From: JANYCG01 sp031397915
GTDB lineage: Bacteria > Pseudomonadota > Gammaproteobacteria > Burkholderiales > Burkholderiaceae_C
Direction of reading: 5' to 3'
Length of the DNA stretch: 11,464 bases
Assembly: GCA_031397915.1 (NCBI GenBank)
Contig: JANNMM010000021.1
Span: 1 to 11,464 of the forward strand
In this document: positions 1 through 6,959 of the stretch, piece by piece
How the letters are laid out: each line of letters opens with the position of its first letter
How positions within the stretch are numbered: position 1 is the stretch's first letter
Notes under the pieces: generated by a model
Told to the model about the DNA's origin: nothing
The model's database searches: none
The model's input: only the letters and a program-made list of their open reading frames with translations
Program-made: the position numbers and the translations under genes

Positions 1-145
1 CTTTGGCCCGCAAAACGCATACCGGCCCTTTTGCAGTGAACGCTGCAAGCAGATTGACTTGGGCGCCTGGGCCACTGAAGGATTTCGGGTACCGGCGGAG
101 GCTCCTCTTGATGAAAAGCCTTCCGGAGAGTCACGGCTTCAATAG
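1..145 (+). CDS. yacG: YacG, zinc-binding DNA gyrase inhibitor (3' part only)
   Basis: Only the last 47 codons lie in the window (frame from base 2, TAG stop at 143-145). The translation reads FGPQNAYRPFCSERCKQIDL, then a GAWATEGFRVP stretch. This is the second half of the YacG zinc ribbon: the CxxxC pair (CSERC) followed by the conserved K-x-I-D-L-G-x-W segment. The first cysteine pair must lie left of the window. YacG family members are small proteins (about 60-70 residues) known in E. coli to bind GyrB and inhibit gyrase; that role is transferred by family. In E. coli, yacG also converges on mutT, as here, which supports the call. Confidence 0.88.
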   Translation, partial: FGPQNAYRPFCSERCKQIDLGAWATEGFRVPAEAPLDEKPSGESRLQ

Positions 146-157
146 GGTGGCGGTGGC

Positions 158-208
158 TTGATGCGTTGATGCGTTGATGCGTTGATGCGTTGATGCGTTG
201 ATGCGTTG
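158..208. repeat. Tandem repeat, six copies of an 8-bp unit
   Basis: The unit ATGCGTTG is present six times without mismatch at 161-168, 169-176, 177-184, 185-192, 193-200 and 201-208, preceded by a partial TTG at 158-160. It starts 12 bp after the yacG stop codon and is not coding. Perfect short-unit arrays like this usually arise by slipped-strand replication and vary in copy number. It may lie in the 3' UTR of the yacG transcript. Confidence 0.97.
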
Positions 209-221
209 GACTGAGTCAGTC
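209..221. repeat. 13-bp dyad abutting the tandem repeat
   Basis: GACTGAGTCAGTC has perfect 6-bp arms (GACTGA / TCAGTC) around one central G. It begins at the base after the last full repeat unit. With a one-base centre it is better suited to binding a dimeric protein than to forming an RNA hairpin. No function can be assigned. Confidence 0.5.
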
Positions 222-418
222 GATCCGCCAAGATTCATCAACCATCAACTAAATTTCCACTAATTAGTAATTTTAATGAAATTAGCGAACATAAAATATA
301 CATAAATACTCTATTTTAAATAGCAATTAAATGAATTTAGTCGTGACTTCACTGCAATAATCAATCCAAAGAATTTTTCTAAATTAGATTTTTATAAACA
401 TCCACCTGGGTTCCAGAT

Positions 419-874
419 TTACCTGCTTGCACCGCGTTCGTCTGCCAACCACTGCAGGACTGGCACCGTACCCGGCAATACCGGGGTGACGGCAACCGGC
501 AGCGTCTGCCAGGCAAACTGCTGGCCTTCGTGCATCTGCAAGGTCCCGCTCCAGTCAAATACCTTGCAAAAATTCAGCCGCACCAGGGCATGCGGGTAGT
601 CCACCACTTCGGTTTTCCACACAAAGGTTGCGCCGATAGTGATGCCAATTTCTTCCTGCAACTCGCGCCGCAGAGCCTGCTCCACTGTTTCACCGGTTTC
701 AAGTTTGCCGCCCGGGAATTCCCAGTAACCGGCATAGACTTTGCCCACCGGCCGCGAAGTAAGCAAAAAACCACCATCTGGCCGGATCAGCACGCCCACG
801 GCGACCTCGCTGAGCTTGCGGTCGGGACCACCGGAGCGCGGAAGATCACCGTCAGCGACCAGTGCTTTCGTCAT
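419..874 (-). CDS. mutT: MutT-like Nudix hydrolase (8-oxo-dGTP diphosphatase)
   Basis: The 151-residue product carries a complete Nudix box, G-x5-E-x7-R-E-U-x-E-E-x-G-U: G56, E62, R70-E71, E74-E75 and G77-I78, just after the WEFPGGK turn typical of MutT. The family hydrolyses oxidised dGTP in the nucleotide pool, preventing A:T to C:G transversions; specificity for 8-oxo-dGTP is inferred from the MutT-like sequence and from its position in a secA-mutT-yacG neighbourhood, as in E. coli. It is the last gene of the secA block, 18 bp after the ATPase stop. No strong Shine-Dalgarno precedes the ATG at 872-874, so translation may depend on the upstream gene. The N-terminal ~20 residues are not part of the Nudix fold, and a later start cannot be excluded. 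Confidence 0.88.
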   Translation of the reverse strand: MTKALVADGDLPRSGGPDRKLSEVAVGVLIRPDGGFLLTSRPVGKVYAGYWEFPGGKLETGETVEQALRRELQEEIGITIGATFVWKTEVVDYPHALVRLNFCKVFDWSGTLQMHEGQQFAWQTLPVAVTPVLPGTVPVLQWLADERGASR

Positions 875-892
875 GCCCGCTGTTGAATCCGG

Positions 893-1771
893 CTACAGAT
901 TGCCCGCGTGCCCGCCGACATAGTGGCGCGCAAACTGCCAAGCCACGCGACCACTGCGTGAACCGCGCTCCAGCGCCCACACCAGCGCTTCAGCGCGCGC
1001 TTCGGCAATTGCCTTGGCGTCCACATCCAGCGCCGACAACCACTGGCCGACGATGGTGAGGTATTCGTTCTGCGTGAACGGGTAGAAACTGACCCACAAA
1101 CCGAAGCGTTCCGAGAGCGAAATTTTCTCTTCGATCACTTCGCCCGGGTGCACCTCGCCATCATCTGTATGGGTGTAGCTGAGGTTGTCCTTCATGTATT
1201 CGGGCAACAAATGGCGGCGGTTGCTGGTGGCGTAGACCAGCACATTGGCGGTGGTAGCGGCCACCGAACCGTCAAGCACCGACTTGAGCGCCTTGTAGCC
1301 CGGCTCGCCGTCTTCAAAACTCAGATCGTCGCAGAACACGATGAACTTTTCAGGCCGCTCAGCCACCACGTCCACGATGTCCGGCAAGTCCACCAGATCG
1401 GACTTGTCCACTTCGATCAGGCGCAGACCCCGCGGCGCGTATTCATTCAGGCAGGCGCGAATCAACGACGACTTGCCCGTGCCACGTGCGCCTGTGAGCA
1501 GGACGTTGTTGGCCGGTTTGCCCTCAACAAACTGCAAGGTATTGCGCTGGATCTTCTCTTTCTGGGGCTCGATTTCCTTCAGGTCGCTCAAGGCCATCTT
1601 GCCTATGTGACGCACGGGCTCCAGGCTTCCGTGCCCGCTGCTGCGTTTGCGGTAACGCCAGGCCGAAGACGCGGCCCAATCGGGCGCCGTCAGGGCCTGC
1701 GGCAAGACCGATTCAATGCGCCCCATCAGCGCTTCAGCGCGCGTGAGCAAGCGTTCAAAATTTTCGTTCAT
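893..1771 (-). CDS. AAA+ ATPase, DUF815 family
   Basis: This 292-residue protein has a Walker A motif GARGTGKSS at residues 94-102, a hydrophobic Walker B strand FIVFCDDL at 143-150 followed by E153, and a sensor-1-like YATSNRR stretch around residue 184. The overall layout matches the widespread but poorly characterised DUF815 ATP-binding family. The N-terminal ~75 residues form a helical, charged lead-in. The predicted protein is cytoplasmic, with no signal or membrane segment. Its ATG overlaps the argJ stop (ATGA, 1768-1771), so it is probably translated by coupling with argJ; I see no strong ribosome binding site of its own. The biological role is unknown; neither arginine synthesis nor protein export should be inferred from position alone. 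Confidence 0.85.
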   Translation of the reverse strand: MNENFERLLTRAEALMGRIESVLPQALTAPDWAASSAWRYRKRSSGHGSLEPVRHIGKMALSDLKEIEPQKEKIQRNTLQFVEGKPANNVLLTGARGTGKSSLIRACLNEYAPRGLRLIEVDKSDLVDLPDIVDVVAERPEKFIVFCDDLSFEDGEPGYKALKSVLDGSVAATTANVLVYATSNRRHLLPEYMKDNLSYTHTDDGEVHPGEVIEEKISLSERFGLWVSFYPFTQNEYLTIVGQWLSALDVDAKAIAEARAEALVWALERGSRSGRVAWQFARHYVGGHAGNL

Positions 1772-2997
1772 GAACGGTAGTCCGCATTGATGGTGACGTA
1801 CTCGTGGCTGAAGTCACAGGTCCAGACGGTGTCGCTGGCCTGCCCGCGGCCCAAAGCCACACGCACCTGAATTTCGCTTTGTTTCATCACCCGCTGCCCA
1901 TCCGTCTCGCGGTAGGCCGGGTTGCGGCCACCCCGTGTGGCTACGTGCACATCGTCAAGAAACAGCTCGATGCCGGTCTGGTCGAGGTCGTCAATGCCCG
2001 CGTAACCCACGGCCGCAAGGATGCGTCCCAAATTTGGATCACTCGCAAAAAAGGCTGTTTTGACCAACGGCGAATGGGCGATGGCATAGGCCACCTTGCG
2101 GCATTCCGCGGAAGTCTTTCCACCCTCAACCTGCACCGTGATGAATTTGGTGGCACCTTCGCCGTCCCGCACGATGGCCTGCGCGAGTTGACGTGCAATG
2201 CCCAGCATGGCCGCCTTCAGCGCCAGACCCTCAGGACTGGTCAGCGAGGTGATGGGCGCGTGCGCCACCTGGTTGGTGGCAATCACGACAAACGAGTCAT
2301 TGGTGGAGGTATCGCCATCGACCGTGACGCGGTTGAAGGATCCTTCTGCGAGTTCGAGAGCCAGCGCCTGCATCATGCCTTGGCTCACGCAGGCGTCCGT
2401 GGCCAGAAAACCCAGCATCGTCGCCATGTTGGGGCGGATCATGCCCGCCCCTTTGCTGATGCCGGAGATGGTGACGGTTTTGCCGCCGATTTCAATCCGC
2501 GCGCTGAAGGCTTTGGCCACCGTGTCGGTGGTCATGATGCCTTCGGCAGCGCGAATCCAGTTGTCTGCACGCGCGTCGGCAATGGCTGCAGCCAGGCCAG
2601 CCTCGATGCGGTCCACCGGCAGCGGTTCCATGATCACGCCGGTCGAAAAAGGCAGCACCTGATCCGGTGCGATCTTCAACACGGCGGCAAGCGCCGCACA
2701 GGTGCTGCGCGCACGCGCCATGCCCTCGGCGCCCGTGCCTGCGTTGGCATTGCCGGTATTGATCAGCATGGCGCGGATGCCGTGGTTGGCGGCCAGGTGA
2801 TCCCGGCAGATTTGCACCGGCGCTGCGCAAAACCGGTTCTGTGTAAAGACACCCGAGACGGACGCACCCGCGTCCAACAGCACCACCGTGAGGTCTTTGC
2901 GATTGGCCTTGCGGATACCCGCTTCGGCCACACCGAGGCGCACGCCACTGACGGGAAACAGGCTGCCTGCTTCAGGCGCCGAAAGGTTAACGGGCAT
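1768..2997 (-). CDS. argJ: Bifunctional ornithine acetyltransferase / N-acetylglutamate synthase
   Basis: ArgJ transfers the acetyl group of N-acetylornithine to glutamate (arginine biosynthesis, cyclic route) and in bifunctional forms also uses acetyl-CoA. The 409-residue product has the family's autocleavage site KGAGMIRPNMATMLGF at residues 182-197, with T193 as the new N-terminal nucleophile of the beta chain after cleavage between A192 and T193. The STGV oxyanion-hole motif is at 118-121, and the C terminus ends in the conserved HEYVTINADYR. Length is normal. The start is fixed by a good ribosome binding site (GAAGGA, 3003-3008) 5 nt before the ATG. It sits 32 bp after secA and overlaps the next gene by 4 bp. 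Whether it is mono- or bifunctional cannot be told by eye. Confidence 0.97.
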   Translation of the reverse strand: MPVNLSAPEAGSLFPVSGVRLGVAEAGIRKANRKDLTVVLLDAGASVSGVFTQNRFCAAPVQICRDHLAANHGIRAMLINTGNANAGTGAEGMARARSTCAALAAVLKIAPDQVLPFSTGVIMEPLPVDRIEAGLAAAIADARADNWIRAAEGIMTTDTVAKAFSARIEIGGKTVTISGISKGAGMIRPNMATMLGFLATDACVSQGMMQALALELAEGSFNRVTVDGDTSTNDSFVVIATNQVAHAPITSLTSPEGLALKAAMLGIARQLAQAIVRDGEGATKFITVQVEGGKTSAECRKVAYAIAHSPLVKTAFFASDPNLGRILAAVGYAGIDDLDQTGIELFLDDVHVATRGGRNPAYRETDGQRVMKQSEIQVRVALGRGQASDTVWTCDFSHEYVTINADYRS

Positions 2998-3002
2998 GGG
3001 TA

Positions 3003-3008
3003 TCCTTC
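3003..3008 (-). promoter_or_regulatory. Ribosome binding site of argJ
   Basis: GAAGGA on the minus strand lies 5 nt before the argJ ATG (2995-2997), inside the 32-bp gap after secA. It decides the argJ start and suggests argJ is initiated independently within the shared transcript. Confidence 0.75.
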
Positions 3009-3029
3009 ATTCGGGGTCTGCAACTGCCC

Positions 3030-5795
3030 TTAGGCCAGTTTGCCGTGACACTGTTTGTATTTTTTCCCGCTGCCGCAGGGGCAGGGTTCATTGCGTCCCA
3101 CCCGGGGAATTTCTTCACCAAACGGCAAGGGTTTCCTGCCCAGTGTGCCTTCGTCAACGACCGCCACGACCTCACCAGTTTCAGTGGGGGCGGTGTAAGT
3201 GACGTTGGCGATGTTTTCGCCGCGTTTTTCCATGTCCTCGGCGGCTTGGTCCAGCTGTTCACTGGACTGGATCTTCACCGTCATCAATAACTTGGTGACC
3301 TCGTTTTTCACCGAATCAAGCAGCTGTCCGAAAAGCTCAAAAGCCTCGCGTTTGTATTCCTGCTTGGGCTGTTTTTGGGCATAACCGCGCAAATGGATGC
3401 CCTGGCGCAGATAGTCCAATGCGCTCAGGTGCTCGCGCCAATGGGTGTCGATGCTTTGCAGCAGCACCATGCGCTCAAACTGCACAAAATTTTCAGCGCC
3501 GATTTGCGCCACCTTGGCATCAAACGCCGCATTGGCGGCCTGACAAACCGTTTGCAGGATTTCGTCGTCTGTGATGGCGCTTGCAGCCTGTACCTGGCTT
3601 TTCAGCGGCAAGCTGATTTGCCAGTCGTCTACCAGCACTTTTTCCAGCTGGTCGATCTCCCACTGCTCCTCAACCGATTCAACCGGAACATATTGCCGCA
3701 CCAGGTCCGTGAAGCAACCCTCCCGCAACGAGGCTATCTGCGCTGAAAGATCAGTCGCATCCAGAATGCCGTTGCGCTGCTGGTAGATCACCTTGCGCTG
3801 GTCGTTCGCCACGTCATCGTATTCGAGCAGCTGTTTACGCATGTCGAAGTTTCGCGCCTCCACTTTGCGCTGCGCGCTTTCAATGGATCGCGTCACCATG
3901 CCGGCTTCAATGGCCTCACCGTCAGGCATCTTGAGGCGGTCCATGATGGCGCGAACCCGGTCACCGGCAAAAATCCGCATGAGCGAATCGTCCAGACTCA
4001 GGTAAAACCGCGACGAACCCGGGTCGCCCTGGCGCGCCGAGCGGCCACGCAGCTGGTTGTCAATGCGGCGCGATTCGTGACGCTCCGTGGCGACGATGCG
4101 CAAACCGCCCAGCGACTTCACCAACTCGTGGTCTTTCGTCCACTGGCTGCGGATGGCTTCAATCTGCGCCTGCTTGGCTGCAGCATCAAGGGCTTCGTCG
4201 GCCTCAATGGCGCTGACCGCCTTTTCAATGTTGCCGCCCAAAACGATGTCGGTGCCGCGGCCAGCCATGTTGGTTGCAATGGTGATCTGCTTCGGCCGGC
4301 CGGCTTCCGCGACGATGTCAGCTTCACGCGCGTGCTGCTTGGCGTTGAGCACCTGGTGCGGCAGGTTTTCCTTCTCCAGGAGTTGCGCGATGATTTCCGA
4401 GTTCTCAATTGAAGTCGTGCCCACCAACACCGGCTGGCCGCGTTCGTGACATTCGCGGATGTCTTTGATCGCCGCTTCGTATTTCTCGCGCGTGGTCTTG
4501 TAGACGCGGTCCAGTTGGTCTTCACGTCTATTGGGGCGGTTGTGCGGCATCACCACCGTTTCCAACCCGTAGATTTCCTGGAATTCGTAGGCTTCGGTGT
4601 CGGCCGTACCGGTCATGCCGGCAAGTTTGCCGTAAAGGCGGAAATAGTTCTGGAACGTGATGGAGGCCAGCGTCTGGTTTTCCGGCTGGATCGCGACACC
4701 TTCCTTGGCCTCAACAGCCTGGTGCAGGCCATCGCTCCAGCGCCGCCCCGACATCAGACGGCCAGTGAATTCGTCAACGATGACGATTTCACCGTTTTGG
4801 ACCACGTAATGCTGGTCCTTGTGGTACAGGTGGTTGGCCCGCAGCGCCGCATAGAGGTGGTGCATCAGGGTGATGTTGGCCGGGTCGTACAGGGTGGCGC
4901 CTTCCGGGATCAGCCCCAGGCTGAACATCACTTCCTCGGCACTTTCATGGCCTTGCTCGGTCAAAAACACCTGATGGCTTTTCTCGTCGACGGTGAAGTC
5001 ACCGGGCTTGGTGACACCCTCACCCGTGCGGGGGTCGGCTTCGCCTTCCTGGCGCACCAGTTTGGGCACCATCTTGTTGATGGCCAGGTACAGGCTGGTG
5101 TGGTCCTCGGCTTGGCCGCTGATGATGAGGGGCGTGCGGGCTTCGTCGATCAGAATCGAATCTACCTCGTCGACGATCGCGTAGTTCAGGCCGCGCTGCA
5201 CACGGTCTGCGACCTCATAGACCATGTTGTCGCGCAGGTAGTCAAAGCCGAATTCGTTGTTGGTTCCGTAAGTGATGTCTGCGCGGTAGGCTGCCTGTTT
5301 ATCCTCGCGCGGCATCTGCGGAAGGTTGATGCCAACCGTCATGCCGAGGAAGTTGTAGAGCCGGCCCATCCATTGCGCATCGCGGTTGGCGAGGTAATCG
5401 TTCACCGTCACCACATGCACGCCCTTGCCGGTGAGTGCATTCAGGTAAACCGGCAGCGTGGCCGTGAGGGTCTTGCCTTCACCGGTTCCCATCTCCGAAA
5501 TTTTGCCGTTGTGCAAAGACATGCCGCCGAGCAGCTGCACGTCAAAGTGGCGCATCTTCATGACGCGTTTGGAGCCCTCGCGCACCACCGCAAAAGCCTC
5601 GGGCAAAAGCGCGTCCAGCGTTTCGCCATTGGCCACCCGCTCCCGGAATTCACCGGTCTTGGCTTTCAGGGCCTCATCTGTCAGGGCTTCCAGCCCGCTC
5701 TCCATCGCATTGATGCGGGTGACAACCGTGCGGTACTGTTTGAGCAGGCGGTCATTGCGACTGCCGAAAATTTTTGTCAGGAAATTGGTGGCCAT
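3030..5795 (-). CDS. secA: SecA, preprotein translocase ATPase
   Basis: SecA drives secretory preproteins through SecYEG using ATP. The 921-residue product (from ATG 5795) shows the Walker A motif GTGEGKT at 103-109, the DEVD Walker B box at 209-212 followed by SILIDEARTPLIISG, a second nucleotide-fold motif NMAGRGTDIVLGGN, and a C-terminal SEC-C zinc tail (C905, C907, C916, H917) that binds SecB and phospholipid. All domains are intact. The frame stays open to a GTG at 5823-5825, which would add ten residues (MWAGGLKRSF), but MATNFLTKIFGSRNDRL is the family-like N terminus and no ribosome binding site precedes the GTG. The chosen ATG also lacks a strong site; a short upstream ORF with a better site overlaps it. 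It is the first gene of the block secA-argJ-ATPase-mutT. Confidence 0.97.
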   Translation of the reverse strand: MATNFLTKIFGSRNDRLLKQYRTVVTRINAMESGLEALTDEALKAKTGEFRERVANGETLDALLPEAFAVVREGSKRVMKMRHFDVQLLGGMSLHNGKISEMGTGEGKTLTATLPVYLNALTGKGVHVVTVNDYLANRDAQWMGRLYNFLGMTVGINLPQMPREDKQAAYRADITYGTNNEFGFDYLRDNMVYEVADRVQRGLNYAIVDEVDSILIDEARTPLIISGQAEDHTSLYLAINKMVPKLVRQEGEADPRTGEGVTKPGDFTVDEKSHQVFLTEQGHESAEEVMFSLGLIPEGATLYDPANITLMHHLYAALRANHLYHKDQHYVVQNGEIVIVDEFTGRLMSGRRWSDGLHQAVEAKEGVAIQPENQTLASITFQNYFRLYGKLAGMTGTADTEAYEFQEIYGLETVVMPHNRPNRREDQLDRVYKTTREKYEAAIKDIRECHERGQPVLVGTTSIENSEIIAQLLEKENLPHQVLNAKQHAREADIVAEAGRPKQITIATNMAGRGTDIVLGGNIEKAVSAIEADEALDAAAKQAQIEAIRSQWTKDHELVKSLGGLRIVATERHESRRIDNQLRGRSARQGDPGSSRFYLSLDDSLMRIFAGDRVRAIMDRLKMPDGEAIEAGMVTRSIESAQRKVEARNFDMRKQLLEYDDVANDQRKVIYQQRNGILDATDLSAQIASLREGCFTDLVRQYVPVESVEEQWEIDQLEKVLVDDWQISLPLKSQVQAASAITDDEILQTVCQAANAAFDAKVAQIGAENFVQFERMVLLQSIDTHWREHLSALDYLRQGIHLRGYAQKQPKQEYKREAFELFGQLLDSVKNEVTKLLMTVKIQSSEQLDQAAEDMEKRGENIANVTYTAPTETGEVVAVVDEGTLGRKPLPFGEEIPRVGRNEPCPCGSGKKYKQCHGKLA

Positions 5796-5838
5796 GAACG
5801 AGCGCTTCAAACCGCCGGCCCACACGGGCTGTTGGCAT
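5752..5838 (-). other. Candidate 28-codon upstream ORF overlapping the secA start
   Basis: An ATG at 5836-5838 is preceded by AAGGGA (5846-5851) with a 7-nt spacer, a better ribosome binding site than secA itself has. The ORF runs 28 codons in the frame shifted from secA (MPTARVGRRFEALVHGHQFP, then DKNFRQSQ) and stops with TGA at 5752-5754, inside secA codons 14-15. Translation would cross the secA initiation region. Leader control of secA is known from E. coli SecM, but this peptide has no visible signal sequence or SecM-like arrest motif. It may be a chance ORF. Confidence 0.3.
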
Positions 5839-5996
5839 TGCGCAATCCCTTAGTTAGTCGAGATGATGAATCAAGATGAATTGGGGCTCGCTGGTCAATA
5901 CTCAAGTCGCACGATGCTATTACAAGCCTCGTCGCGCACTGCACCGGCAAACCAAACCTTTGATTTTAACCCGGCGTACGGGCGGGTCAGGCCCGG
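5796..5996. other. secA leader and upstream region
   Basis: These 201 bp between the M23 stop and the secA ATG must carry, or lead into, the secA promoter unless the M23 transcript reads through. I could not fix a sigma70 promoter: TTGACC/TTGATT-like hexamers exist on the minus strand but are weak. The region contains a perfect 10-bp palindrome ATTGCGCAAT (5837-5846), placed between the ribosome binding site and ATG of the upstream ORF. Confidence 0.55.
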
Positions 5997-6007
5997 CTAT
6001 CGGGCCT
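5989..6007. terminator. GC-rich hairpin containing the M23 stop codon
   Basis: AGGCCCG (5989-5995) and CGGGCCT (6001-6007) form a perfect 7-bp stem with a 5-nt loop. The TAG stop codon of the M23 gene (minus strand, 5997-5999) lies in the loop. On the minus strand no U-run follows, so a classic intrinsic terminator is doubtful; it could be a 3'-end stability hairpin or a weak terminator. Confidence 0.45.
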
Positions 6008-6956
6008 TTGTACGGGCGTTTGGCAACGCTTTGGCCACCTGGCGAGCACTGGCTTCCCCGGCTGTGAGAAACTTTTGTGGATCCTGCGGAACACCCTGCA
6101 CCAGCACCTCAAAATGCAGGTGAGAGCCGGTGGAGCGGCCAGTGGAACCAACTTCGGCAATTTTTTGCCCGCGCTTGATCAAATCGCCTTTTTTCACAAA
6201 AACCTGCGAGGCGTGGGCATACCGGGTGATCAGGTCTTTGCCGTGATCCACCTCTACCAGATTGCCATAGCCCGCATGAAACTCCTGGGTTACCACCACA
6301 CCGCCGGCAGCGGCATAAATGGGTGTGCCGGAATCAGCCTGAAAATCCAGCCCGGTATGCAAGGCCGAGCCGCCAGTGATCGGGTCGATACGCCAGCCAA
6401 AATGGGAGCCCAGGTTGGAACCGGGAACCGGCTGTTGTGTCGGCACCATCATGTCACGCATTTTTTGCTCGAACAACCTGGATTCCATCACCGTCATCAA
6501 ATCCGCACGCTGGTCCGCCACCAGGTTGAGGGCAGCCAAGGTGGCCTGCAATTCCTCCATCGTCAAATTCGGTCCAGGCACCAGCACCCCACCCCGGCCC
6601 GGCGCCACTTTGAGGTCGCCGGACGCCATGCCCGCCAGGCCCGAAACGCGTTCGCCCAGTGATTCGAGTTGCGTCAGTTTGGCCTGCATTTCGCCGACCT
6701 TCTTCGCCATCACGTTGAGGTTTTCGCGCATGAATCGGTCGCGCTGTTCGAACTCGTCCTTCACCAGCAGGCGCACGAAACTGCCGATGACGGGCCAGCC
6801 TTCGCGCGCACCCTTGAGAAACACCCAGTGGTACAGCCCCGCGGCCAAGACAGCGATCACCAACGACAAAACGCCCAATGCAAACACCAGACGACGCCCG
6901 GAAAGATGGACGGCGCGGCTTTTGGCCAGCCAGGCGTCCGTGATAATCAATTGCAT
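5997..6956 (-). CDS. Membrane-anchored LytM/M23 peptidoglycan endopeptidase
   Basis: The 319-residue product has a short cytoplasmic N terminus, one membrane helix (about residues 23-46), a charged, probably coiled-coil stretch (about 68-105) and a C-terminal M23 (LytM) domain (about 184-297). The zinc and catalytic residues of active enzymes are present: H200 and D204 (HTGLD), H248, and H279-x-H281 (HLHFE). It is therefore predicted to be a catalytically competent metalloendopeptidase cutting peptide cross-links in the periplasm rather than a degenerate EnvC/NlpD-type activator. An in-frame ATG at 6974 would add MEGSFR, but a strong ribosome binding site (GGAAGGAAG, 6964-6972) sits 7 nt before ATG 6956 and would be coding in the longer form, so 6956 is chosen. 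An M23 gene upstream of secA is, from memory, common in this group. Confidence 0.92.
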   Translation of the reverse strand: MQLIITDAWLAKSRAVHLSGRRLVFALGVLSLVIAVLAAGLYHWVFLKGAREGWPVIGSFVRLLVKDEFEQRDRFMRENLNVMAKKVGEMQAKLTQLESLGERVSGLAGMASGDLKVAPGRGGVLVPGPNLTMEELQATLAALNLVADQRADLMTVMESRLFEQKMRDMMVPTQQPVPGSNLGSHFGWRIDPITGGSALHTGLDFQADSGTPIYAAAGGVVVTQEFHAGYGNLVEVDHGKDLITRYAHASQVFVKKGDLIKRGQKIAEVGSTGRSTGSHLHFEVLVQGVPQDPQKFLTAGEASARQVAKALPNARTKAR

Positions 6957-6959
6957 CCG

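Larger units (their letters stand above)
146..418. other. Gene-free convergent gap between yacG and mutT
   Basis: These 273 bp separate the stop codons of yacG (+) and mutT (-). The left part carries an 8-bp tandem repeat (161-208) and a short dyad (209-221). The right part, from about 222 to 400, is extremely AT-rich: by hand count about 35 of 160 bases in 241-400 are G or C, against clearly G+C-rich genes on both sides. Small AT-rich dyads occur (260-267, 311-323, 380-390). I see no ORF with a ribosome binding site, no RNA gene I recognise and no convincing intrinsic terminator for either gene. Confidence 0.8.

Noticed and set aside
161..208. Tandem repeat considered as a CRISPR array or origin iterons
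   Set aside because: Units are 8 bp with no spacers, no cas genes are nearby, and there is no dnaA, rep gene or DnaA box.
331..360. Nine-codon ATG ORF in the AT-rich island
   Set aside because: No ribosome binding site and too short to be distinguished from chance.
401..420. Possible terminator hairpin (CTGG/CCAG) after mutT
   Set aside because: The stem is only 4 bp with a 3-nt loop, and the following T-run is broken; too weak to call.
1804..3033. 409-codon plus-strand ORF opposite argJ
   Set aside because: A mirror of the argJ frame, low complexity and rich in His, Arg and Gly; no family resemblance.
4446..5879. Long 477-codon plus-strand ORF opposite secA
   Set aside because: It is antisense to an intact secA, is His/Val/Gln-rich without recognisable domains, and is expected from high G+C codon usage on the other strand.
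6928..6947. Possible dciA promoter with GATAAT at 6942-6947
   Set aside because: The hexamer matches the -10 consensus 5 of 6, but no acceptable -35 box is found at 16-18 bp, so it was not listed.
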